This document shows positions 47,636 to 57,822 of a stretch of DNA of 64,000 nucleotides, one piece after another. Source of the stretch: Antilocapra americana (lineage: Eukaryota > Chordata > Mammalia > Artiodactyla > Antilocapridae); contig ML664159.1 in assembly GCA_007570785.1 (NCBI GenBank), forward strand, positions 5,889,376-5,953,375. The letters run 5' to 3'. The position numbers were made by a program, and so were the translations under genes. Position 1 is the stretch's first letter. Each line of letters starts with the position of its first letter. The notes under the pieces are model-generated. The model was given only the letters and a program-made list of their open reading frames with translations. It was not told the origin of the DNA and made no database searches.

Positions 47636-50600
47636 GTGAGTAGCCAGCCTCGCGCTCGGGTTGGGGGACCGCGGCCGGGAGGCAGAAAGTTGGGATGCGC
47701 TACGTGGAGACTGGAAGACCGCAGTCTCGTGCAGAGGAGGAAGGATGCCGGGAGACACTGCGGGCTTATCCCGCGCCCAGTAAGACATCCTCTGTTTCAA
47801 CTGTGGAACAGCCCCATGAGCTAAGTATTATGCCCACTTCACAGATGAGAAATTGAGGCCCCGCAGGATAATTTCTTGCCCAGGCTCCCTTCATTAAGAG
47901 GACGGATTCCAGCCAGTCGGCTTCAAATCAAGGCTATGTCTCTCCACTGTTTCCAAAACATTGGGTGGCTTCCCCGCCTGGCCTCGCTTTCCCTCCTCCT
48001 GAAATGGAGACTTTTTCTGGGTGAACTCTGCCCGGCACCCTGGTCTGAACTCACTAGGCAATAGTGTCTGTGAGTCAGCTTCCAACTCTAGAACAGAGCG
48101 CTGCCCTTCAAGAGCTTGATTCATCGTCTCTCTGTTGCTGAAAGAAGTTCAGTGGGAGGTTGGTGCCCAGAAGGAGATGGACAGAGATGGCCAGAAGAGA
48201 TGGAAGGTGGAGATCGGCCTGCTCATTCTTCCCCTGGATTCCCTTGCAGGCCTCCTCCTCATGTCCACCCTGGTCCTCCTCCACCACCTGCCCCACCTCA
48301 GTTTGGGAAAGAGCCTCCCCACCGCCACAGCAAGCCCAGAAAGGAGTTGCCTCAACTACTCCCAAAACCTGCTGAGAGCCGTCAGCAACACGCTGCAGAA
48401 GGTGAGCTTTTCATTGTCCTTGTTCCCACTGCAGTCTCTCTAGTGAAGGGACATCTCTGAACCCCTGGTCACCTGAAGGAACTGCAGGGAAATTGTGGAA
48501 GTTAATCAGGAGCTGTCAAGAGAGAAAGAGGGAACTTTACAAATGGCCCAACTATTAGCTAAAGAGTCTCAATGAAATTGTGTCTCCAGAGAAGGCAGGA
48601 GAGGTCATAAATTACAATGGCATTCATTTTGGCTGTGCCTACACAGAGGAAAGTGGATATTTACAGTGTTCCCTGTAGCCTGCCAACAAAGATGGAATTG
48701 TGTCAGGCCCACACTGTTCCTCTGACAACTTATCAATCCAGGAAACTGTTATTAGAGGCGGCCTCTGTGCTCCAGGAGCTACAAAGATGAATCGGCCCTG
48801 CCCCTCATGCTGCTCGCCAGCTTCCAGTCTGGTGGCTCTGTTTGTTGTTAGAGTAACACATTTCAGGGGGCTTGTGACAGTCCACGTCCAGGCTTCCTCT
48901 TCTAGGGGGTGAAATTATCTAATTTTATTTAAAGCTTCAGTCATTTTTTTTTTAGCTTTCATATTTCAATGCAAAAAAAATTTTTTTCTTCTTCCTTTAA
49001 AAACAGTCCAGTATCTATAGCTTTGGCTGCAAAAGCCTAAACTGATATTTTCAGAGATGTCCTTTGCCCTTCCTGCTCTCTAGTAAATCTTTCTTGAATA
49101 TTTCTAGCTTGTGGCTTTATGAATATCTTGAAGTAAGCTCAGTGCCACAAGTTCTCCTTAACCGAACTCTTCCCCCACACGCACTTCTAACCTTTCATAA
49201 TGGGCTGCCTGTTGTCTCTTAGAGTTCAATCCATCTTAATTAAAAAGGCAGCTCACCAAGTGAAAACTGCAGAGATAAGTCCTTTGATTCCTAAAGAAAA
49301 ACTTGATAGGGGTAAAATTTAGGAGTTCTGATTTAAATAGATGCTTCATGTGAAAAATTTGATTCTTCTACTCCCAGAGGCAGCACCAAAGGTCAAAAGA
49401 TCACAGAATTCAATCTGATTTTTTAATATGATTCCTGTGTCAAATTTTCCAGAAAAAATCAGCTGGCTACTTGTGGAGAAAACAGAGGTAGCAAATGCAT
49501 GTGATCCAGAGGCCGTATCCAGCCCACAGATCTGTAGAGTTTGGCCAGTGTATTTTATATTTTATTTTAATTTTTGAGTTTGATGTCATTGAAAAAATAG
49601 ACCTTTCATGTAAGAATTCAGATTTCCAGCTTCTTCTGAAAAGATTTGAAGAACTATAGCAGTTAGACCCACATTTCCATATATATGTATATATATATAT
49701 ATATTGCTCTATTTATTCATTTTTTCATTTAAAAAGTACTTATTGAGTGCCTACTGTATGCCAGGCACTATTTCATAGATTCATCTTTTTTAACAATGCC
49801 ATAATAATAGAGATAGTCACTATTTCATTTTGGAATAAAGGAAGGCAATTATCACAGAAATAAAACTATTGTCTTATTTGGAGATTTTTTTTCTTTTTCT
49901 TGTCGCAGTGTAGTTGCAAATCTAACTTTTTACAACCTGCTCAGGCCTCCAGGAGCAGTGTATTCATTTTCTATTGCTGCAGTAACAAATTACCACCAAC
50001 TTAATGGCTTTAAGCAACAGAAACTTATTATCATACAGCCCTGGAGGTCAGAAATCTGAAATGGGTCTCACTGGTCTAAAATTAAGGTGTCGGCAGAGCT
50101 GTATCTCTTTTTGAAGACTCTTACCTTTTCCAGCATCTAGAAGCAGCCCACATTCCCCCTTCCATCTTCAAAGCCAACAAATGAGTCTTTCTCATGCTTC
50201 CTCTCTCTGACCTTGACTCTCCAGCCTCTCTCTTCCACTTACAAGGACCCAGAGATTACACTAGACCCATCCAGATACTCCAGGATAATCTATTTCAAAG
50301 TCAGCTGATCAGCAACTTTAATTTCATCTACAATCTTAATTCCCCTTTGCCACATAACATGACATAGTCTCAGGTTCTAGGGATTGGGAGGTGCGTATCT
50401 CTGGCGGGGGCATTTTTCTTCCTACCCCAGACAGGGTAGCAAGCTTTACTACTTGTTGCCCACACGTGTCCTGTACTCTCAAGCCTTGATTCATGGCCCA
50501 TTCTGTTCCCTCTGCCTGGCAGTTCCCCTCCTCTGAGGGTGTCCCATCTTTGGGGAAACTTTTCATCTCTTTCCACTCCCTTCTCAGCACCTTCTGACCC

Positions 50601-53600
50601 TTCAATTCAGCCCTTCTCACCTGCCGGCATGTCCCCTGGTCATCTGGGCACTGGCCTGTCTCCACTTTGAACTGGGAATCCTGGTGGGAATAATACAGCC
50701 CCCTTCTTTGTCACGTTCCTTAGTGCCTAGCATAACATATACCAGGCTTGTTGAATGGAAAAATGATCTCAGTCTTCAATCAACAAATCATTGACTTCTT
50801 AAGCTAAATTTCATAAGTATGTTCAGCATGCTTGTAAGATGATGTGTGTGTGTATACCACGCATTAAATCTCCACTTGTTTTCATGGTTGCATGTTTGTT
50901 ATATCCATCAAGTGGTGACCTTAACATTCCCCCTCTAGAAGCTATACTTGAAAAAGATATTCATAAAACACAGATGCTTTGACAAAAGGAAAAAAAAATG
51001 TTGTCACCAGAAGCAAGTGTCCCAGCATGGTGTAGAGGCTGATTAGCATAGCCTGTTGAAATGATTTATAGTATTTACATAACGGAAGAACATATCATCC
51101 GGAGAAACATGTCGTAAGCAAAAGGAGAGGAGGGAGTGGGAGAGAGTGTCAATGACCTGTTTCTTTGGTGTTATGAAGACCTTGAATTTTCTACAGGTCA
51201 GAGATGGAGGTCAAAGGCAGCCAACTCTTGCTTTGGTGCCAGCGTTATGGGGAGCTTGATGCCTTATTAATATCATAAACTGAGCTTTTTTTTATACTTT
51301 ACAGGCCAGACAAACCCTGGAATTTTACTCTTGCACTTCTGAGGAGATCGATCATGAAGATATCACCAAAGATAAAACCAGCACATTGGAGGCCTGTTTA
51401 CCACTGGAATTAGCCACGGTATAGAGGATTTTCCTCCCAAAGCTTATAACATGGTTAGGAGCTATGCATCAGACCTCATCTTCTTCCAAAACTGTGCATG
51501 CTTCTGGGCTCTGTCCTCATGGGATGTCAACAGGCCCCATTGTAGAAGTTCAATTTGAAACAAAAATGTGTAAAAATATGTGGGTTTTTTACAACAGTGT
51601 GAAATATACATAACACTACTGAACTATACACTTTAAAATAGTTAAGGTGGTAAATTTTCTGTGTGTTTTTTTACCACAGTGAAAAAAATTGATATGTTTG
51701 AGGAGTCAAAAAATTTATATTAAGAATTAGTATCTTTTCGAGATGTGATTTTTTTTTTTTTTTTTTTTTGCTCTAGAATGAGAGTTGCCTGGCTTCCAGA
51801 GAGACCTCTTTAATAACTGTAAGTCAGAAAATTAAAGGTTTCAGCTCATATTATGAATTCATATCATTGATATCTCATTTTTTTTTCATCTAGAATGGGA
51901 GTTGTCTGGCTTCTGGAAAGACCTCTTTTATGACAGTAAGACACAAGATTCTTTCTTCAAATGCAATGTTGGCGTTGAGGGGATGTTTTTAGCCCATCTC
52001 AATGGTTCCTTCCCTACTTCGTTCTATCACCCAGACCCTGTGCCTTAGAAGTATCTATGAAGACTTGAAGATATACCACATGGAGTTCCAGGCCATGAAT
52101 GCAAAGCTTCTGATGGATCCTAAGAGGCAGATCCTTCTAGACCAGAACATGCTGGCAGCTGTTGCTGAGCTGATGCAGGTAAGACCTCCTGTCCTTCATG
52201 CTGAGACAGCCAGCCAGGGTCCCCGATGAAGGGCTCTACTGTCAGCCCTTCCTGGATTGGGGGAGGCCTGAAATGCCCCCTTCAAAAGCCAGCTACATAG
52301 TAGGGGAGACAGCCTCAGGGGTGCCCTCTAGTGAGAGGGCAACACGAGCCGATCACATTAAGGAAAGCAGCCTCCTGCTTGTTGATCATGCCGTGTGCCC
52401 CAGGCTCTGGACAAAGATGTTCATACGTGTGCTGTCCTACGGCAACCACATGGGGTCTGTGGAAAGAAGGAACCCCATGCTTAGAGGGTTGTCCGCTTGT
52501 CCAAGGTCACACAGCTTGGAAATGGCAGAGGCAGGATTTAAACCTCCATCAAAGGGATTCCACTCCACTCATCTTCTCACACATCTCTAAAACCTCTGCA
52601 ATGTTCATGACAGGGGCCAGCATGCATATCTGCAAATACTGTTAGTAAAGACACACTAACCTAGGGCCTGGATAGGACCCATCCAGAACCAAAATGTGGA
52701 TAAAAGAGAGAAATGACCTATCACCTGGGGACATCCAGAGGATTACTCAGAGACAAGAACTTGCTTTGTAATATCCTGAATCACCAGAGCACATGATGCT
52801 AATATGAAACATAGAAATAACCACTTAAGAAAGAGCAGGGTGCTGCTCTGGTGACCAGGGGCATGGGATAAATACAGCGTCAAGAATGATTATCCGAAAA
52901 GAAATTTTATTTTTATTTCATTCTTTTTTTTTGGTGCCAAATTACTTGTTTGAAAGGCAGTGAACATCATGCAAGTATCAAAGAATGTTACCATCTAGAC
53001 AGTTGTAGAAGATATTTTATTTTCAGGACCAAGAATGGAGTCAGTTCCACCAGTAATCAGACAACTATGCCCAGACATTCTGCACCTCTGTGCCTCAGTT
53101 TCTTGCTCTGTGAAATGGGTGATGACCCACTCTACATTTCTTTTAGGCTTTTTGTGAGGAAGTACAAGCAAAAATGCTGATCATTATGCAAATATATGGG
53201 CTTCCCAGGTGGTGCAGCAGTAAAGAACCTGCCTGCCAATGCAGGAGACCCAAGTTCTATCCCTGAGTCAGGAAGATCCCCTGGCAGAGGAAATAGCTAC
53301 CCACTCCGGTATTCTTTCCTGGATAATCCCATGGACAGAGGCGTCTGATGGGCTAGAGTCCATGGGGTCACAAAGAGTCAGACAAAACTGAGCAACTGAG
53401 TATACACAGTCTTGCATTGTGTTATCAAATTAAAGGGTTCAAACAGGGAGACCCAGTGCCAGGTTTATTTATCTCACACGACTGAGTATCTGTAGTCAGC
53501 AGGTCTGATACTGACAGACAGTTTCCGATCAGTAGCAATCCATCACCTCCCTTTTCTGAAAAGGACATAGCTTCTTAATGTAACGTACAAAAATTAATTG

Positions 53601-54062
53601 GATATCACAGCAGATGTCTCTTAACAGAATTGTCCCTTTCTAAAATGCAACTCCCACTGATGATGTTCTAAATAGCTTTCAGGGTCTTTTCAGAGCTCAC
53701 TGAAGATCCATGTGCTTGGATAATGAGCACTTCTCTCAGGTTCTGCCTGCCCATCTGTCTGGGAGTGGATTTGCGTTGGGTTTAGGAGAGGGAATGAGGG
53801 AGTGGGTTGCAGGCTCTGAGATGTGTATTGGCTTCACCCGTTTTTACAGGTGAACGTTTTAATTTTGGAATACCGTCTATGTCATACTCAATATTTATTC
53901 TCCTAGGCCCTGAATTTCAGCAGTGAGACTGTGCCACAGAAACCCTCCCTGGAAGAACTGGATTTTTACAAGACAAAAGTCAAGCTCTGCATTCTTCTTC
54001 ACGCCTTCAGAATCCGTGCAGTGACCATCGACAGAATGATGAGCTATCTGAGTTCTTCCTAG
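47620..54062 (+). CDS. IL12A: Interleukin-12 subunit alpha (p35), complete coding region in seven exons
   Basis: Secreted four-helix cytokine subunit. In this family p35 joins p40 (IL12B) to make IL-12, which drives Th1 and NK responses, or joins EBI3 to make IL-35. I joined exons 47620-47635, 48250-48401, 51305-51418, 51777-51818, 51894-51935, 52035-52178 and 53907-54062; all six introns are GT-AG and the frame stays open for 221 residues plus TAG. Residues 1-25 form a hydrophobic signal peptide and the mature chain should begin KSLPTATASP. Cysteines fall at 39, 66, 87, 98, 112, 125 and 198; by homology with human p35 the pairs are 39-112, 66-198 and 87-125, with Cys98 bonding p40. N-glycosylation sequons occur at Asn41, 95, 109 and 173. 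The C-terminal part (KLCILLHAFRIRAVTIDR) is the conserved last helix. The start at 47620 has A at -3, and the in-frame upstream ATG (47515) is followed at once by TGA. Length matches the ruminant protein. Identity is secure. Confidence 0.98.
47636..48249 (+). other. IL12A intron 1, with a MIR fragment
   Basis: 614 nt. The sequence near 47760-47880 (TTCACAGATGAGAAATTGAGG) is a MIR fragment. No other feature seen. Confidence 0.8.
48250..48401 (+). CDS. IL12A: IL12A coding exon 2 (signal peptide end, helix A start)
   Basis: Acceptor CCCTTGCAG|GC and donor AAG|GTGAGC. Encodes the hydrophobic core LLLMSTLVLLHHLPHLSLG, the N-terminal linker with Cys39 and sequon N41-Y-S, and the start of helix A (NLLRAVSNTLQK). 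Several longer ORFs in other frames overlap this exon and are shadows. Confidence 0.97.
49679..49706. repeat. TA microsatellite
   Basis: Imperfect (TA)n, ATATATATGTATATATATAT, in IL12A intron 2. Confidence 0.9.
49955..50440 (-). repeat. Ancient mammalian interspersed repeat, MaLR/MER-like
   Basis: Starts GTATTCATTTTCTATTGCTG and runs through GGTCAGAAATCTGAAATGGG and CCAGGATAATCTATTTCAAA to CATTTTTCTTCCTACCCC. The pattern is a familiar mammalian medium-reiteration repeat, but I cannot fix its family. A 109-codon minus-strand ORF here is not a gene. Confidence 0.55.
51305..51418 (+). CDS. IL12A: IL12A coding exon 3
   Basis: Acceptor TTTACAG|GCC and a weaker donor ACG|GTATAG. Encodes 38 residues (57-94) including EFYSCTSEEIDHEDITKDKT, a strongly conserved segment, with Cys66 and Cys87. 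114 nt, phase 0 at both ends. Confidence 0.97.
51419..51776 (+). other. IL12A intron 3 with an L1 3'-end fragment and a 21-T splice tract
   Basis: 51585-51690 resembles an L1 3' end (GAACTATACACTTTAAAATA, then TACCACAGTGAAAAAAA). T runs from 51749 to 51769 immediately before the exon 4 acceptor. Confidence 0.7.
51777..51818 (+). CDS. IL12A: IL12A coding exon 4 (first 42-nt duplicated exon)
   Basis: Encodes NESCLASRETSLIT. Preceded by a run of 21 T and GCTCTAG; donor ACT|GTAAGT. Carries sequon Asn95 and Cys98, the residue that by homology bonds p40. It matches exon 5 at 34 of 42 bases. Confidence 0.96.
51894..51935 (+). CDS. IL12A: IL12A coding exon 5 (second 42-nt duplicated exon)
   Basis: Encodes NGSCLASGKTSFMT. 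Acceptor TTTTTTTTCATCTAG, donor ACA|GTAAGA. Only 75 nt of intron separate it from exon 4. Carries sequon Asn109 and Cys112, which by homology pairs with Cys39 inside p35. Confidence 0.96.
52035..52178 (+). CDS. IL12A: IL12A coding exon 6
   Basis: Acceptor CTATCACCCAG|ACC, donor CAG|GTAAGA, 144 nt, phase 0. Encodes residues 123-170, TLCLRSIYEDLK through AAVAELMQ, containing Cys125 and the conserved MNAKLLMDPKRQI segment. Confidence 0.97.
52179..53906 (+). other. IL12A intron 6 with MIR and Bov-tA insertions
   Basis: 1,728 nt. A MIR-like piece lies near 52490-52560 (AAGGTCACACAGCTTGGAAA) and a second MIR-like stretch near 53070-53180. A Bov-tA SINE follows at 53198. The open frames around 52200-52640 are intronic. 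Confidence 0.8.
53198..53405 (+). repeat. Bov-tA SINE in IL12A intron 6
   Basis: GGGCTTCCCAGGTGGTGCAG head (tRNA-like) joined to the BovB-type tail ending GTCAGACAAAACTGAGCAAC. Same orientation as the gene. Confidence 0.9.
53907..54062 (+). CDS. IL12A: IL12A coding exon 7 and stop
   Basis: Acceptor ATTCTCCTAG|GCC. Encodes residues 171-221 ending MMSYLSSS and TAG at 54060-54062. Contains sequon N173-F-S, Cys198 and the receptor-facing last helix. Confidence 0.97.
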   Translation, partial: ALNFSSETVPQKPSLEELDFYKTKVKLCILLHAFRIRAVTIDRMMSYLSSS

Positions 54063-54445
54063 AATGCTAAGGTCTCTCATAACCTTAAAATCATTTTTTA
54101 GAAAAATTGGAACCAAAGAGATTGTAATAGGGCATGGGTTAAGAACTGGGGAGGGGGTGGCTGGACCTGTCCCTACTGAAGCTGGTACAGAATTCTCAGG
54201 CTTGTTTGCATGAGTCATCTCTCCAGACTTGCAGGATGTGACTCCTCTATCCACGTGATACTTTTGATCAAGTCTATGTCATATTTACTAGGGATAAGTT
54301 ATTTTTATAAGTTTTCATGAGCAAATTGATGAGGGAAAATGTCCTCACAGAATGTGTTTTCTTTTTTTCCCCTTTACAAGAAGAGCAAGGAATTATAAGC
54401 TATTTTAGTACCAAAGTGTTTGTAGAAACAAACACTCAAAACATA

Positions 54446-54539
54446 ATTTATTTTAAAGTATTTATTTATATAATTTTGTGTTCATGAAAGCATGTGAACT
54501 AACTTATATTTATTTATGTTATATTTATTAAGATATTTA
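54446..54539 (+). promoter_or_regulatory. AU-rich instability element of IL12A mRNA
   Basis: Seven ATTTA pentamers in 94 nt, including two overlapping ATTTATTTA units at 54460-54468 and 54508-54516. This matches class II AREs of cytokine mRNAs, which recruit decay factors such as tristetraprolin. Confidence 0.85.
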
Positions 54540-54579
54540 TTGCCAAGTGGATATGAGATATATCTTATGTTGTTCTAAA

Positions 54580-54585
54580 AATAAA
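54580..54585 (+). terminator. IL12A poly(A) signal
   Basis: AATAAA in CTAAAAATAAAATGATG, followed by an A run and then T-rich sequence (TTCTGTTTTTCT at 54608-54619), as expected downstream of a cleavage site. Confidence 0.85.
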
Positions 54586-54756
54586 ATGATGAATTAAAAA
54601 AAAGTAATTCTGTTTTTCTAATGTGGTTGGAATGTTTTGAGTGCTAAAATACACAGTGTGGGAAAACTGGAAATGGGTGAAATTTGAAAAAGATCACCTT
54701 GGAAAGAATGCCATGATATTCTTGCCCATTTACTAGTTCCTTTAATCCCTTATTTT

Positions 54757-55066
54757 GTTTTTTTTAACATCTCTAAAAATTTTTATTATTCGTTTATTGG
54801 CTCTGCTGGGTCTTTGTTTCTGCGTGTGAGTTTTCTCTAGTTGCAGCAAGTGCCTGGGGGCTATGCTCTAGTTGAGGTGCACAGGCTCTCTTCGCAGTGG
54901 CTTCTCTCGTTGTGGAGCAGAGGCTCTAGAGCACAGGCTGAGTAGTTGGGGTGCACGGGCTTAGTTGCTCTGTGGCATGTAATCTGAATCTTTCCAGACC
55001 CAGGGGCCGAACCCAGGCCCCATGCATTGGCAGGCAGATTCTTAACCACTGGACCACCAGGGAAGT
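54757..55066 (-). repeat. CHR-2 type SINE downstream of IL12A
   Basis: GGCTCTGCTGGGTCTTTGTT to ACTGGACCACCAGGGAAGTC. The flanks share CCTTTAATC, a target duplication. Confidence 0.93.
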
Positions 55067-56276
55067 CCTTTAATCTCATATTTTAAAGGGAGCCTCATAA
55101 GACTGATCTACGTTAATACTGAGGCCGTTTGAGTGAAATTATAGCCTGTGAGAATATACTTTATTATTTTTGTACAACATCTGAATCTAAAAGTAAAATA
55201 CATAAAAATGTTTTCCCCTATTAACCACAGCCCAGTAACATACTGTGCATTAGCCAAATACATAATAACATCCTCCAACTGGGAAAAACATCATTAAGAG
55301 GCTTTCTAGTTACATTATTCTAATTTTTGTGACCCCTCGGTCTCTCAGGGGAGAATTGTTTCTAAATTACAATAAGAAAAACTCTCCCTTTGCTTTAAAT
55401 TATATAGAACTCCTGCCCAAACCACATGGATAATAGCCTTGCTCTGGCTTGAGAAATGTGCTTTTTAATTCTTTGAACAATGAGAATTTTAAAAGATCTA
55501 CCTGATGAAATACCATGTAATTTTCGAACTCTGTTAATCACATTCCTCCTTAATATGAAAAGGGCACAAGGAATGGACTATTCAGAGTCCGCCCCTGTCC
55601 CCCCTACATTTTCTCAGGTGAGTCCTCCCCTCAGAAATCAATTTGTATCCCAGTGAACAGGGAGGGGAGTGAACATGGCCACCCCAGGTCCTCACCTGTG
55701 GAGAGACATACTCGTTTTTCAGTCTCCCCCTGCCAAATTGACGTACAACTGGATAGAAAGCATCAAGCTAAGATCCCATCACGTGCCTCCTCTTCTTTAG
55801 GGACTCCTCCTCAAGCTTGGCTGGCCAGCAGGTGACTCACAGATAGGAGTTTCCTGCCTTTGAGTACTGGGTTTGGGGCGGCCGGCTTTGATCATGGCAA
55901 GAACTCGGCGGCTTTAATGGACTGGCGCCGTTGAGTTGCTGGCATTCCACCCCAGCCCCTCCTTGGAATGGCAAGGTTGTCTGGCGTGTTGTCTGTGACC
56001 GGAAACGCGGACAGGCAAGGCTGTCGACTGTGCTACAGACTAGGTTTATTCAAAGGATCACAGGTGTCTCCTCGGTTCCAGAAATTGCCATGACATATCC
56101 TTCAAAAACATTACTAGCCCAAGAAACATCTTCACAACAGAAGTCCATTCTTCACTACTTGGCCAGTTTTCTGGTTTTTCTCATTTAAGCTTAGTCTGCC
56201 GTTTACAACTTGTATGACGTGACCATGTTGTTCTGACCTCTCCCTACCCATTTTCTCTTCTAAAGAGTGAAGACAG
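55067..56276. other. Intergenic sequence, partly GC-richer
   Basis: 55850-56050 is GC-richer (GGGGCGGCCGGCTTTGATCA, GAACTCGGCGGCTTTAATGG) with several CpGs, an isolated patch of unknown role. No gene supported. Confidence 0.5.
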
Positions 56277-56390
56277 GGACTTCTCTGGTGGTTCAATGGT
56301 TAGGGCTCTGTGCTTCCACTGCCAGGGCTACCGGTTCAGTCCCTGGTCAGGGAACTAAGATCCTGCAAGCTATGTGGCACACGCCCCCTA
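56277..56390 (+). repeat. CHR-2 type SINE, short form
   Basis: GGGACTTCTCTGGTGGTTCA to GGCACACGCCCCCTAAA; the flanks share AAGTGAAGA/GAGTGAAGA. Confidence 0.9.
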
Positions 56391-57314
56391 AAAAGTGAAG
56401 ATAATACTGGAACCTATCTCAAAGGATCAGATCAAGGGTTACATGGAGCAACTCCTACAAAGCATTACCAGTGCACCTGGCATGTAATATGTACACAATA
56501 AATGGAAGCAATTTTTGATCAGGATTACTAGGCCTCAGGTTTGGTGATGGGCCAAATGGGTTAAAACCCTCTTTGCTACCATTTTCATCTGTGAAATTCA
56601 GAAAACTGTAGCCCTATTTCACAGTGCTATGGTGAAGACTGAATGACTCGGTACAGGGCTGGCCTCTAGTCTGCACTCAACATCAAGCTTTTAAAATTGT
56701 TAGATCATTTGCTTGAAGACCTCAGAGATGCCTTGTCCTGCCAGGGCAGTCGCCTGCTGGGGGCGTTCAGCAGAGGAGACCGTCTGGCACAAGACATGAT
56801 GGCAAACAAGCAGGGTCCTACCTTCCCAGAGCAGAGGGTGGGGAACGAGTTAACTTAGAGACTGAGGTCCCTCCTAAAAATAGGCCTGAGATCTAGCCTA
56901 TTAGAGAAATTTGATAATGGATCACTTTTTAAAAAGGAAATAAGAATGACTGAATTAACATAAAATGAAGAGAATTAACATAAAAAAATAGCTGACAGTG
57001 GCCCCACTGAAGGCCCAGAGCTTTGGGGAAAAGGGGTCTGTTCTGCGGAGTGATCTGGCCAGATAGCCACAGGTAGGTATGTTACAACTCAAGAGATGCA
57101 CAAGGGTCTTAGACACCCTAGTGAGGAAGGAAAGCCTGGGAGTCAAAAGGGGAGAACCCCAGCTTTGTCTAAAGCCGGAAGGGACAGAGGCCTGGAGTCC
57201 CCGTGGCTGTGTCAGCTGGGCCACGCAACTGTTGTCCCTGTTTCAGGACTAAACAGTTGGTTCTGGCTAGCATAACTGTGACTTCCTGTTTTAAGGCAAA
57301 GTGCATCTACAATA
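56391..57314. other. Intergenic sequence, nothing firm recognised
   Basis: 56400-56700 has MIR-like phrases (CATCTGTGAAATTCAGAAAA). No gene. Confidence 0.5.
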
Positions 57315-57822
57315 CTGCCATGGACTGAACATCTGTGCTCCTTCAAGTCACATATGGAATCCCTGATCCCCACTGTGATGGTATTAGGGGTGGGGCCTTT
57401 AGGAGGTCAGGTCATAGTGGGATTAGTGCCCTTGGAAGAACAGACTTGGAGGGGAGGGACTTCCCTAGCGGTCCAGTGATTAAGTCTCTGCCTTCCAATG
57501 CAGAGGGCACAGGTTGGATCCCTAGTCAGGGAATTAAGATCCCACGTGACTTTCGGTGTGACAAAAGAAAAAAAAAAAAGGCTTGTGTTAAAAAAGTTAA
57601 AAAATAAAAAAGAGAGACTTGGAAAGGTCCCCCCCAACCCCAATGTGAGGACACAGAAATAAGGCGACCTGCTGCAAACCTGGGAAAGTTTTCACCAGAC
57701 ACCAAATCCACCAGCAGCCTGATCTTGGACTTCCCAACTTCCAGAACTTTGAGGAACACACTTCTGTTGTTTAAGCCATTCAGCCTGTGGTATTTTGTTG
57801 TAGCAGTCTGAGCTGACTGAGA
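57315..57822 (+). repeat. MLT1-type MaLR LTR split by a SINE
   Basis: TGCCATGGACTGAACATCTG start, GGGGCCTTTAGGAGGTCAGG, then after the SINE GAACACACTTCTGTTGTTTA and GGTATTTTGTTGTAGCAGTC. Confidence 0.75.
57455..57612 (+). repeat. CHR-2 type SINE inside MLT1
   Basis: GGGACTTCCCTAGCGGTCCA head, A-rich tail; AGACTTGGA lies on both sides. Confidence 0.92.

Larger units (their letters stand above)
47140..47720. promoter_or_regulatory. CpG-rich promoter island of IL12A
   Basis: CpG-dense block covering the promoter, exon 1 and the start of intron 1, in a window that is otherwise AT-rich. Contains a GC-box run near 47222-47234. Overlapping ORFs on both strands here are composition artefacts. Confidence 0.7.
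48402..51304 (+). other. IL12A intron 2
   Basis: 2.9 kb. Holds a TA microsatellite, an L2/MIR-like fragment near 49730-49780 and one ancient interspersed repeat listed separately. The remainder is AT-rich unique sequence; no alternative exon could be supported. Confidence 0.8.
54063..54600 (+). other. IL12A 3' untranslated region
   Basis: From the TAG to the predicted cleavage region after AATAAA at 54580. AU-rich distal half. 53895-54254 is open on the opposite strand by chance. Confidence 0.85.

Noticed and set aside
48108..48460. Several frames of 68-114 codons in and around IL12A exon 2
   Set aside because: They are other-frame or antisense shadows of exon 2 and its intron flanks; the spliced IL12A frame explains the sequence.
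50336..50665. 109-codon minus-strand frame in IL12A intron 2
   Set aside because: Overlaps the ancient interspersed repeat and has no recognisable protein features.
52198..52645. Frames of 104-130 codons after IL12A exon 6
   Set aside because: They lie past the exon 6 donor, in intronic sequence that contains a MIR fragment.
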